Below are positions 8,832 to 17,507 of a stretch of DNA of 64,000 bases, in pieces. This stretch comes from Paenibacillus sp. FSL H3-0469 (lineage in GTDB: Bacteria; Bacillota; Bacilli; Paenibacillales; Paenibacillaceae), in assembly GCF_038051945.1 (NCBI RefSeq), contig NZ_CP150302.1, positions 5,952,001 to 6,016,000 of the forward strand. Direction: 5' to 3'. The position numbers were made by a program, and so were the translations under genes. Within the stretch, counting starts at the first letter, position 1; each line of letters opens with the position of its first letter. Under the pieces are notes generated by a model. The model was not told the origin of the DNA, ran no database searches, and saw only the letters and a list, made by a program, of their open reading frames with translations.

Positions 8832-9728
8832 GTGCCAAAGGAATTATCTCCTGAAGAAGAGCGAAAAAAGAGAAAGCTGATTACCAATGTGACAGCGAAT
8901 TACAAGCAGGTAGAGAAATCTATTGTGAATCAGCTATACATGAAGCATGATCTGCATGGTACGACAATAGGCTCCGAACGTGAGGTGATCTGGTCTCAGT
9001 TATTTGAGATGATAATTCCGAGGAAATTTGTCATAGAGTCTTCTGTATTTATTATTGATTCGATTGGCAGGGTGTCGAATGAAGTAGACTTTGCCATTCT
9101 GGATGAGACTTACACTCCGTATATTTTCCGTTATGGCAGAATAAAGTTTATTCCCATTGAGGCCATTGCGGCGGTCATTGAATGCAAGAGCCAGAGTCTA
9201 AAACCCAAATACATTAAAAATTGGGCAAAAAGTATTAAATTATTGGAAACCTCTGATCGTTCTATTGCCCGGATTAACCCGGGTATAGCTTTAGGCGTGG
9301 ATGGGGTAGCCTCCCAAAAGTCCACCCGTCCGCTCCGCATCCTCTGTGCATTGCGGGAAAAATGCAATGAAGATATCAAACAGCATTTTGACTTCACGCT
9401 GCTTGCTTCCAAGGAGGAGGGTCAAGAGGAGCAAATTGAGATTGCATATCGAACGGATGAGGAATCGGAGGGAACACTGTTCGACTGGTTTAAAAGCCTT
9501 AATTTCCATAGAGTAGAAATGGACAGCGTTTTTGGAGAGACAACAAAGAAAAATCTGGGAAATGCCTCACTTGCAAATTATGAAGTATTGGATGGCAATG
9601 GGAAGAATATTTCCCTTATGACTTTCAATTTTCAATTCAACCAGCTCTTAATGTTAATCAATAATCCGATTTTGTTCCCCCATCAAGCATATGCCAAGTT
9701 ATTCAGCGCTAAGAAAGGGGAAGAATAA
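8832..9728 (+). CDS. DUF6602-like PD-(D/E)XK nuclease in a type III cas operon
   Basis: A protein of 298 residues from GTG 8832, preceded by AAGGAG. The frame is open further upstream (from 8709), but that part has no ribosome site. It resembles DUF6602 proteins: a Gly-rich/GSEREV segment, then FIIDSIGRVSNEVDFAILD and PIEAIAAVIECKS. The ordered acidic residues D86, E117 and K119 fit the PD-(D/E)XK nuclease core (D ... ExK). I see no CARF, SAVED or membrane segment, so any activation by cyclic oligoadenylate would have to be through an unrecognised region. It lies between cas6 and cas10, and its stop is one base before the cas10 start, which argues that it is a component or effector of this CRISPR system rather than a passenger. 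Confidence 0.7.
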   Translation: MPKELSPEEERKKRKLITNVTANYKQVEKSIVNQLYMKHDLHGTTIGSEREVIWSQLFEMIIPRKFVIESSVFIIDSIGRVSNEVDFAILDETYTPYIFRYGRIKFIPIEAIAAVIECKSQSLKPKYIKNWAKSIKLLETSDRSIARINPGIALGVDGVASQKSTRPLRILCALREKCNEDIKQHFDFTLLASKEEGQEEQIEIAYRTDEESEGTLFDWFKSLNFHRVEMDSVFGETTKKNLGNASLANYEVLDGNGKNISLMTFNFQFNQLLMLINNPILFPHQAYAKLFSAKKGEE

Positions 9729-9729
9729 C

Positions 9730-11859
9730 GTGGAACAATACGTGGTTGCCGTTCAAATGGATAAGGTGCAATCCTTCCTATATGATGTGCTTCAGGCCCA
9801 GATTCAGCAGAAACAGAGCAATAGCGGAACGTTGAAGGAAATCATGGGGGCTTCCCGGTTCATCTCCGAGCAATTCTACAAGGACATCGGTTTGATCGGA
9901 GAAAAAGGGGAATTCTTCGGGCATATTGACTGTGAATTGCTGAAATGCTCCGGGATGTGTATATTTGTCACCCATCTTTCGAAGCAGGAGATTGCGGTTA
10001 GGCTGAAGAGCTTGTTTGAGATGTATTACGAGAAATTCAGCGGGAAGCTTTTCATGAAATATGTATATTTTCAGCGGGCGGACATCGGCAATAACGAGCA
10101 CTACAAATTAGAAGCGATTCGTGTGAGCAAACAAAGACTGAATGAAAAAGATTGTACAAATTCAATGATCGAGCAAAATCGGGAGAAGGTATTCCGATTC
10201 CACCCTTCTTCTGAGAAGTTGGAATTCGGGTTGACGCCGCTCAGTGCAGAACAGCCTGATGTATTCTCTGACACCATCAACAAGCTGTACTCGGAGCAAG
10301 AGGAGCTTAACGAGAACCATTTTCGGATTGCGGTGATTAAGGCGGATCTCGACGGGATGGGGGATCGGTTCAAGCAGATTCAGAGCTATGAGACGTATAG
10401 GCAGGTTAGTGAGCTGCTATCTAAGTACATAAGCATTGATTATTTGAGTGAAATTGCCAAGAAGTATAGAGACAATGATGGGGAATTCAGGCTATTTCCG
10501 CTGTATATTGCAGGGGATGATATTTTCTTTGCTGTCCCTACCTCCAAGCTGTTAGACGGCATTAACCTGTGCACAGAGATATTGAAGAAGATCAATCAGG
10601 AATTTCAGGAGATTAATGAAGTAAGCAAGGAGCAGCTTCAGCCGCTGTCCGTGAGTATAGGGGTTGAGTTCACTTTCAATCGTGAGCCTATCCGATACTA
10701 CTATAAACGTGTGCAAACGCAGCTTGATTATGCCAAAAGTCAACCGGGTGTAGAGCCGTATTCGGGCATCGTTGCCTCGAATTGTGTGAAAATCAGTATA
10801 AACGAACATGTGCTGTATCGTTACGATCTGCCTAAGGATGAATCAGCGAAGACGGGCCATTCACGCACCCCGCGCAATTCCAACAATGGGAAAAATCCAC
10901 TTGAACTATTCAAGAAACATCATGCGGACAAAAACCAATGGGGGCATTTCGTTACACAGGTCAAACGGTTACAGGCTGCGATGGACGAGGGCTTTGCAGC
11001 GCATCACTTTTTCTATGGACTGCTTCACAAAATTACTGATCCTGAAGTACGCAAAAGCCCTGTGAAATACAGCAATGCTGTGCTCTACCATGTTATTCCG
11101 CAATATCTGGGCAGCAGTAACAACAAATTAAGAGAGACAGAGCTTCTTGTATTGGAATCGTTGCTCAAACAGGTAATGGTCAAGAAAGCAGGGAGTTCAA
11201 AAGGTGAACTCCTATTTGAAGAGAAGCAACAGCAGCAGCTTGAGAAATATGTCCGGTTGTTGTTACTATTCTCCGATCCAAGATTTAAGATTATGCAGCA
11301 TACTGATTCGAAGGACAGGGGACAAAAACGTAAGGATTTTGAAGTCAAACGGGTGAGAGGTACGGTGTTTAACAAAACCTTACGATACTTGTTCGAGAAG
11401 AACCTTGGAGGATGGAAGGATCGTGACCGCTTTAGAAGTATTTTTGTCGAGTTTGACAAATATAGTGTTGCACCAGAAAACATTAAGAATGAAAAGAAGA
11501 GCAGAAATGGAGCTAAGACCAAAGGTCCATCGACGGTTGAGGTATACCGTACGGTGCGTTTATCCAGTTCTATGCTGCATCGCATCAAATCTATCCATGA
11601 TATGAAAAGAATTGCGGACATGATTGCAGATACAGATGAAAGGCTCAAGGAAGACTTTGAAGCTCTTAAAAAAATACGAGAAGAGGAGCATAAGGCTCCA
11701 CCTGGGCTTTTTTTCGATAAAGATGAATTCTTACGAATGGCCAAGAGGTTCTGGAATCAGGATTATGTAGACTCTTTGTTAATCTTCCAGCAGTTACGAG
11801 AGCAGTTGATTCAATTCAAGACTCATTCATCGGCGGATAACAAGTCAGGGGGAAAGTGA
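9730..11859 (+). CDS. cas10: Cas10 large subunit without HD domain
   Basis: A 709-residue Cas10 from GTG 9730 with AAGGGGAAG upstream; a frame-internal ATG at 9691 lies inside the previous gene. The protein opens directly with a ferredoxin-like palm (VVAVQMDKVQSF, GASRFISEQF), so the N-terminal HD nuclease of many Cas10 proteins is absent. The second palm has ADLDGMGD at 205-212 and LYIAGDDIFF, in which the cyclase motif GGDD is AGDD (261-264). Both catalytic Asp remain, so cyclic oligoadenylate synthesis is possible but not assured. No Cys4 zinc ribbon is seen. The helical C-terminal third (after about residue 370) may do the work of the missing small subunit. This placement in type III is firm; the subtype is not. 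Confidence 0.85.
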   Translation: MEQYVVAVQMDKVQSFLYDVLQAQIQQKQSNSGTLKEIMGASRFISEQFYKDIGLIGEKGEFFGHIDCELLKCSGMCIFVTHLSKQEIAVRLKSLFEMYYEKFSGKLFMKYVYFQRADIGNNEHYKLEAIRVSKQRLNEKDCTNSMIEQNREKVFRFHPSSEKLEFGLTPLSAEQPDVFSDTINKLYSEQEELNENHFRIAVIKADLDGMGDRFKQIQSYETYRQVSELLSKYISIDYLSEIAKKYRDNDGEFRLFPLYIAGDDIFFAVPTSKLLDGINLCTEILKKINQEFQEINEVSKEQLQPLSVSIGVEFTFNREPIRYYYKRVQTQLDYAKSQPGVEPYSGIVASNCVKISINEHVLYRYDLPKDESAKTGHSRTPRNSNNGKNPLELFKKHHADKNQWGHFVTQVKRLQAAMDEGFAAHHFFYGLLHKITDPEVRKSPVKYSNAVLYHVIPQYLGSSNNKLRETELLVLESLLKQVMVKKAGSSKGELLFEEKQQQQLEKYVRLLLLFSDPRFKIMQHTDSKDRGQKRKDFEVKRVRGTVFNKTLRYLFEKNLGGWKDRDRFRSIFVEFDKYSVAPENIKNEKKSRNGAKTKGPSTVEVYRTVRLSSSMLHRIKSIHDMKRIADMIADTDERLKEDFEALKKIREEEHKAPPGLFFDKDEFLRMAKRFWNQDYVDSLLIFQQLREQLIQFKTHSSADNKSGGK

Positions 11860-11862
11860 AGT

Positions 11863-12657
11863 ATGGAGAACAGTAGAGATAAATTAACAGGGCAGAAGAT
11901 TTCAGTCAAAATAACAACACGCTCCAATCTGTTCATTGGCGGGTCGCCATCTACGTTCCAGATCGGTGGTGTAGATCTATTTACTGTGACGAATGAGAAG
12001 GACTTGCCGTATATCCCGGCTTCTTCGCTCAAAGGGACTTTGCGCCAGATTGTCCGGGAAATGCTGAATGGTTATTCCGATAGTTCAATCATTGCGGAAG
12101 CTTACAGACAATACTTAAAGAGGCTTAGAACTGAAAGCAGCGAAGAGTGTAAGAAGTATGGCATAGGGGAAGATCGGATTAAACGTATGCAGCAAAGGTA
12201 CGATAAGGTTATCGATGAGGCCAGCGCCGAGTATCTATTCGGTATTGAAGGGTTCAACGACACACCGAAGCTGCTGTTTAATGATCTGCTTCCGCTCGCT
12301 GAAGAGAGTCACAAAGAGAACTGGTTCTCTATAGATTCCAAGAATAATATAGAAACCAGTGTTTCGACGAAGGACGGTTCCAGTTCACCTTTGGTTGTGG
12401 CGAATCCCCGGACGTATAGAACTGTGCGTCCAGGGGTCGCTTTTACCGGAGATATCTTGTTCTATAATTTCGGGAAATTAGATGCATTGAATGAAGGATC
12501 AACACCAAATTCGACTATAGCGTCTCTTAGTATGCAGTTCATCCAAGCGGCGCTGGATCAATTCAATTCAGGAATGTATCGTTTGGGCAACTCTGGAAGC
12601 AGGGGATATGGACGGATAGAGGTCGAGTGTAGCGGGGAGGACTCCTTGTATGGCTGA
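11863..12657 (+). CDS. csm3: Csm3-like Cas7 backbone RAMP protein
   Basis: A 264-residue Cas7-family RAMP that should form the crRNA-binding filament and cut target RNA. Features: LFIGGSPSTFQIGGVDLF near residues 23-40, where D38 aligns with the catalytic Asp of Csm3 (IGA-ID type motif); LPYIPASSLKGTLR at about 47-60, the hallmark helix of the family; and a C-terminal glycine-rich loop SGSRGYGRIEV. A helical insertion rich in charged residues (about 85-120) probably forms the thumb. It begins 3 bases after cas10, leaving no room for a separate csm2 gene, and overlaps the next gene by 8 bases. Confidence 0.8.
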   Translation: MENSRDKLTGQKISVKITTRSNLFIGGSPSTFQIGGVDLFTVTNEKDLPYIPASSLKGTLRQIVREMLNGYSDSSIIAEAYRQYLKRLRTESSEECKKYGIGEDRIKRMQQRYDKVIDEASAEYLFGIEGFNDTPKLLFNDLLPLAEESHKENWFSIDSKNNIETSVSTKDGSSSPLVVANPRTYRTVRPGVAFTGDILFYNFGKLDALNEGSTPNSTIASLSMQFIQAALDQFNSGMYRLGNSGSRGYGRIEVECSGEDSLYG

Positions 12658-13627
12658 CTGGGTGTATTACCGGATTGATCTGGATGTACAGGGGGCAATA
12701 ACTCAACTTCCAGATTCACAGAAAGTATTAGGGGCTTTGATCCACCGGTTCTCAGAGACCTATTCTTCCGCAGAAGCTACTCAATTGGTACAAGCTATTA
12801 AAGAGAATACGGTACCTCTCACGTTATCCAATATTCTGCCACGCGGTTATCTCCCTGTTCCTCATACGGAACTGCTGGATCAATTAAGCAGACAGAGCAT
12901 GGATAGCAAGGATAGGAAGGCAATCTATAAGGCAGTGAAGAAACGGCTGTATGTGAAGGGAGCACAGCTTGAGGAGATCATGAGCGAACCTCAACGTGCA
13001 GCCAATATTTATCCCTATATATCCAGTAAGTTTACACAGCAAATTCATGCCTCCATTGACAGCAAGCGTTACAACCTGCCGGGCCTTGACCCTGACCTGT
13101 TCTCAGTGCCTGGAGTAATTATACAAGAGGTTCGTTCAGAACAAACGAAAGAATTGGTACGCGAATATTCGTTCTATACGGCGATAGAACGAGGGACTGA
13201 AGGAGAGCGGCTGCTTGACATGTTGAAGCTCGAAGCAAACAGAGCAGGCAAGTTCGTGCTTGGAGCGCGCGGCTCGCAAGGATTGAATACATTCATTATT
13301 AAGGATGTTCAAGAGGAGATGAGTGTAGAGTCGAATGCAGCCGGTTATTATTTGAATATGGGGATGCTGCTGCCGGGACAGATTAGCTTTGACAAGTCCA
13401 GTCTCAAGCTGTTTACTTCAGAGCGTAGACCCTATAATCCGCCGGGAGGCTGGGACAAAAACCATCATGAAGGCCAATTCATCAGCTTCATCGAACAGGG
13501 GAGTATCATATATGCACCTGAGGGAGTCGGCCACGCCGGAGAATCTATCCCTTCCCCTTCGTTCACAAGGGATATTGTGTTTGGAAATGCCTTGTTATAC
13601 CCGGTAAGCAAGGAGGAGACTTCCTGA
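12650..13627 (+). CDS. csm4: Csm4-like Cas5-family RAMP protein
   Basis: A 325-residue protein that overlaps the csm3-like gene and sits in the csm4 position. The N-terminus is a single strand-forming RAMP start (VYYRIDLDVQGAI), followed by LGALIHRF. The central part is highly charged and helical, and the glycine-rich loop GARGSQGLNTF is near residues 202-212. Csm4 caps the crRNA 5' handle and docks Cas10. The assignment rests on order, length and RAMP-like motifs more than on a diagnostic signature, so a divergent Cas5/Csx10-type protein remains possible. Confidence 0.65.
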   Translation: MADWVYYRIDLDVQGAITQLPDSQKVLGALIHRFSETYSSAEATQLVQAIKENTVPLTLSNILPRGYLPVPHTELLDQLSRQSMDSKDRKAIYKAVKKRLYVKGAQLEEIMSEPQRAANIYPYISSKFTQQIHASIDSKRYNLPGLDPDLFSVPGVIIQEVRSEQTKELVREYSFYTAIERGTEGERLLDMLKLEANRAGKFVLGARGSQGLNTFIIKDVQEEMSVESNAAGYYLNMGMLLPGQISFDKSSLKLFTSERRPYNPPGGWDKNHHEGQFISFIEQGSIIYAPEGVGHAGESIPSPSFTRDIVFGNALLYPVSKEETS

Positions 13628-13628
13628 G

Positions 13629-14447
13629 ATGTCATTCAAAAAATATAAATATCAATTGGAGACGGTGTCATCGCTCATCCTGTCACCGAGGGATCATGAA
13701 GGATTGTATTTGGCAGCCAGTGATTTCCAGAGCGAACAGATCGCAAAACATATCTCGACGAACGAAACAGACAAGAATGCTGTTGGTCGGATTAAGATTA
13801 TCTACCCTTTTTATCAATATGGAACCTATTCCTCGTATCAACCAGATAGCACAGATTACTATATTCCGGGTTCGTCTATTAAAGGCAGCTTGCTCTCCAA
13901 AAGTGAACAGAAGCTTGCGAGGGAGTTGATGGTCGACGATGTACCGATCAAGGGTACAGATTTAAGACTAACTCAGCTTCAAAAGTTGCAATATCTCTCA
14001 CCAGACAATGGTAATGCAACGACGCTTGATCCCTTTTTTCCGAATGTTGCGGTAGAGAGTCTGCTGGCCGAACGTACATATACCGGGGAAATGTTCTGTA
14101 AGGAGCACATCCGTACCTATCTGCAAGCGGCTCAGGAGAGAACAACGGCAAAGCTGTCCCAGTTACATGTTAAGTTAGCAGCAGTCCTTGAAAGAAATGA
14201 AATAGATGAAAAAACCAAGCCAAAGGTTATTCAACTGAAGGATAATGTCCAGATGATTATGGAACGGAGTCGTGAGCGTTGCTTCCTGTTGCTCGGCGGG
14301 TATAAAGGTCTTTCGTTATCAGGACCGTTTGAACAAGGAAACAAACCAGTAGATTTCGGCGCGGTGGATACCGCAGTATACATGGATTGCTCCAGCTATC
14401 TTCCCCACGGAATCGTGGAAATTTCGGAATGTCACGAAGTGCTTTAA
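13629..14447 (+). CDS. csm5: Csm5-like RAMP protein
   Basis: A 272-residue RAMP, last gene of the type III operon. It carries YYIPGSSIKGSLLSKSEQK near residues 77-95, the canonical PGSSxKG motif, and a C-terminal LPHGIVEIS segment similar to the end of Csm5. A hydrophobic CFLLLGGYKGLSLSG lies before it. Csm5 caps the 3' side of the crRNA in type III-A complexes. It starts one base after the csm4-like stop. The stretch after it (14448-14590) holds no gene I can support. Confidence 0.65.
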   Translation: MSFKKYKYQLETVSSLILSPRDHEGLYLAASDFQSEQIAKHISTNETDKNAVGRIKIIYPFYQYGTYSSYQPDSTDYYIPGSSIKGSLLSKSEQKLARELMVDDVPIKGTDLRLTQLQKLQYLSPDNGNATTLDPFFPNVAVESLLAERTYTGEMFCKEHIRTYLQAAQERTTAKLSQLHVKLAAVLERNEIDEKTKPKVIQLKDNVQMIMERSRERCFLLLGGYKGLSLSGPFEQGNKPVDFGAVDTAVYMDCSSYLPHGIVEISECHEVL

Positions 14448-14590
14448 GGCAGGTGGGAATGTGAAAACCTTAGGGGAATGTGCGCATTCTTGAATAGACA
14501 AGTTAGTAAACATGTCTTTTCAGATATAAAGTTAATGCTTTGACGGTGGGGGTTATATGGATTAAATAGTGATTAATTCCTTTTTTTGAC

Positions 14591-14687
14591 TTCGCACTCT
14601 ATGTAAGTGCGTGGATTGAAATAGGGATGCGGCAGCGTACGGGGACGGGTTCCATCGTCGCACTCTAACGAGTGCAGTAATTCAAGG
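14591..14687 (+). CRISPR. Relic CRISPR: two decayed repeats and one spacer
   Basis: A repeat at 14591-14622 (first base changed, loop TATGT, stem AAGTGC) and a damaged copy at 14657-14687 (GCACTCTAACGAGTGC, ending TAATTCAAGG) enclose a 34-nt spacer. No leader hairpin precedes it. The TATGT loop links it to array 3. It is probably the leader-distal end of an otherwise deleted array. Confidence 0.8.
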
Positions 14688-14689
14688 AG

Positions 14690-14925
14690 AATTATTATTG
14701 TAGTGCAAAATATCGTCCTTGCGTAAAATAGGAACAGAGAGCCGGTGCGAATGCCAAGCTCCCATGAAATTCCCGGGGGATTCGCACCTCAGAATTTGTC
14801 GAAACTCTGCTGAATTATGATCCTACTAAAAAAGTCAAGCATTAACATATGTTTTTTCGAGAATAGAGTTAGAAGAAAGAGAGTGAATTAATACGGGAAA
14901 AGCATAGGTTATGCTGTTTTCCGCT
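14690..14925 (+). promoter_or_regulatory. CRISPR leader of array 5
   Basis: Conserved leader with nested hairpin GGTGCGAA/TTCGCACC at 14744-14788 and AGCATAGGTTATGCT before the first repeat at 14926. Confidence 0.8.
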
Positions 14926-16616
14926 GTCGCACTCTACATGAGTGCGTGGATTGAAATGTGACCTTGAGGTGCTGGAGGAGTTCAAACGGCGTCGCACTCT
15001 ACATGAGTGCGTGGATTGAAATAAATTGTGTATTGGGGGGCTGTATTGCTGGGCTGGGTCGCACTCTACATGAGTGCGTGGATTGAAATCGGTGGCGGAT
15101 CGGTCAAGAGAAGTACCGCAACCAAGTCGCACTCTACATGAGTGCGTGGATTGAAATCTTGAGTAGCTTAAGCTCAACCTGGAATAGTTGGTCGCACTCT
15201 ACATGAGTGCGTGGATTGAAATGGAACAGCTACATCAGGAGCAGCCGTAATTGTATGTCGCACTCTACATGAGTGCGTGGATTGAAATCAGATCAACATA
15301 CGGGCGTACCCGGTGACATGGGTCGCACTCTACATGAGTGCGTGGATTGAAATTTCATACATAAAATAGATAGGTATATCAAAATGATGTCGCACTCTAC
15401 ATGAGTGCGTGGATTGAAATTTACTGAAAGTCGAGGATTGGCGGGGGAAAGCGTCGTCGCACTCTACATGAGTGCGTGGATTGAAATGGAACTGGAGGAC
15501 GGGTATTATTGCAAGTTCAAGTCGCACTCTACATGAGTGCGTGGATTGAAATCTCCCCTACCTCTGGTAAGTTGATGTGGGCATAATGGTCGCACTCTAC
15601 ATGAGTGCGTGGATTGAAATATATTGCATCTCCTCCTGGCCAGTGGTACACTGACGTCGCACTCTACATGAGTGCGTGGATTGAAATCATTATCTAGAGC
15701 AATTCCACCAACTACAGTGTTGTCGCACTCTACATGAGTGCGTGGATTGAAATTCAGCATCATAACGGTACTCCCATTTTCGGTGGGCGTCGCACTCTAC
15801 ATGAGTGCGTGGATTGAAATACACTATCGCCCCCGTCATTAAAATTAATCTTCCGTCGCACTCTACATGAGTGCGTGGATTGAAATTCAAACGTGCGCAG
15901 CGAATCGCTGAACCACTCCCGTCGCACTCTACATGAGTGCGTGGATTGAAATTCTGCTGGGTCAAGGTCGGTCAGAGCCAGGGCCTTGTCGCACTCTACA
16001 TGAGTGCGTGGATTGAAATTGTTTGCACTCGTAGCAACGCCAGTTCTTTTGTCCGTCGCACTCTACATGAGTGCGTGGATTGAAATCTACTCTGCTGATC
16101 TATCGCAAATTAAAGTGAGTCGCACTCTACATGAGTGCGTGGATTGAAATCTCGGAAGACTCCCCGAAGTCCGCCCCAATACCGTCGCACTCTACATGAG
16201 TGCGTGGATTGAAATAAAATCAATTATCTCCAGGCGCGAGATGGTTAAGGCGAGTCGCACTCTACATGAGTGCGTGGATTGAAATGAGAACAAGTCGTCA
16301 GAGTTAACAACGCCTTGACCGTCGCACTCTACATGAGTGCGTGGATTGAAATCCGGCCATTGGCTACTCGCAGGCAGTGCGTCCTGGTCGCACTCTATAT
16401 GAGTGCGTGGATTGAAATACCGCCCCCGGCCCTTATTTGAGTTGTTTTTGCAGTCGCACTCTACACGAGTGCGTGGATTGAAATATGTAACGGGCCCGCT
16501 CATGATAGGTCATGGTATGTCGCACTCTACACGAGTGCGTGCACTGATATTAGAGAGGTGCTAGGGTCTACGCTGTAGTACGGGAGTGCACTCCATACGA
16601 GTGCATGGATTGAAAT
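14926..16616 (+). CRISPR. CRISPR array 5, 26 repeats, loop TACAT
   Basis: The longest array, with starts from 14926 to 16585 and spacers of about 33 to 38 nt. Repeats 1-22 have loop TACAT. Repeat 23 (16387) has TATAT, repeat 24 (16453) and repeat 25 (16519) have TACAC as in array 2, and repeat 26 (16585) has CATAC. Repeats 25 and 26 are also damaged outside the loop. The leader-distal end therefore records older repeat versions. Confidence 0.96.
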
Positions 16617-16670
16617 TGCGTACCCTTTATATTGAGAGGCGAGTCTAGTTGCTACGACCCGTCCCCCTAC

Positions 16671-17507
16671 CTAAAAAATCATCTGATAACGCTGATAATT
16701 CCTACAGATTTCTTCAAAGTCAGAGGTATGGAGCAGATGCCGGTGTAAGACGGTTGTTCCATCGGAGAATGACTCTACATAAGTAGAAGAGCTTGAATTT
16801 GGACGAAGAGCAGAGAGTTGATGAGGTTGAATGATGCCTTCTTTTACAGCAAGAAATAGTAAGACGTCCTTACTGAAGAAAGAAACGGGTGGGGAAATCG
16901 GCGTACCCAGTTTGAGGGTTTTGTGTGCTTCCTGAGTCATGCGGTCCTTGATATTAATTATACCGAGATCGTTTGAGGCGATAGCTATGTTTGACAGCTG
17001 CGTAGGATAGTGCGAGAGCAGGGCGAAGCATAATGCTAGGACCGAGACTTCACCTGCATTCTTTTTGGTGACCATGGTTTGCGTTTCACGGGTAAAGAAG
17101 CCTTGCTCATAATATTGTTCAATCCAATCATCCGGATAATCCTCTGCCCCCAAACCCTTATACAGGTTAAAAAACCGCTGGGAGTGTTCATTCGGCGCTG
17201 CCAATCGAAATAACTCCATCAGCTTTTTGTCGCTGTAACCTAGCATAGGCAAGTAGTCATCCACCTCATCGACGATAAAGGAAGGTTTGGGAAGAGAAGC
17301 GATGTATGCGGCTTTTCCCGAATGATGAGCATACTCGGCATGAACCCAGCCCGGGATAAGTACAAGATCATAGCGATTGAAGATGAAAGAGGTGGGGAGT
17401 GCGTCTCTATGTTGATAGAAAAATTGAATATTCCCCGTATCCAAAATCAATATTTTTATTTGATTAGCTGTACGTACTAATTGTTCAAGGTCGCTGTAAT
17501 TACCCAT
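16671..17507 (-). CDS. PIN-like ribonuclease domain protein
   Basis: A 278-residue protein with the spaced acidic residues of a PIN-type RNase: LILDTGN (D23), WVHAEY (E58), NAGEVSVLAL (E153) and IASNDLG (D180). PIN domains cut single-stranded RNA and are common toxins. At 278 residues this is about twice the size of a VapC toxin; the extra C-terminal part is unassigned. It overlaps the upstream ImmA/IrrE gene by 8 bases and is last in an operon with an HTH gene, so it is probably the effector held in check by the other two. The domain call is by motif only. Confidence 0.6.
   Translation of the reverse strand: MGNYSDLEQLVRTANQIKILILDTGNIQFFYQHRDALPTSFIFNRYDLVLIPGWVHAEYAHHSGKAAYIASLPKPSFIVDEVDDYLPMLGYSDKKLMELFRLAAPNEHSQRFFNLYKGLGAEDYPDDWIEQYYEQGFFTRETQTMVTKKNAGEVSVLALCFALLSHYPTQLSNIAIASNDLGIINIKDRMTQEAHKTLKLGTPISPPVSFFSKDVLLFLAVKEGIIQPHQLSALRPNSSSSTYVESFSDGTTVLHRHLLHTSDFEEICRNYQRYQMIF

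Noticed and set aside
14869..16503. Minus-strand ORFs across array 5
   Set aside because: Same artefact of repeat translation.
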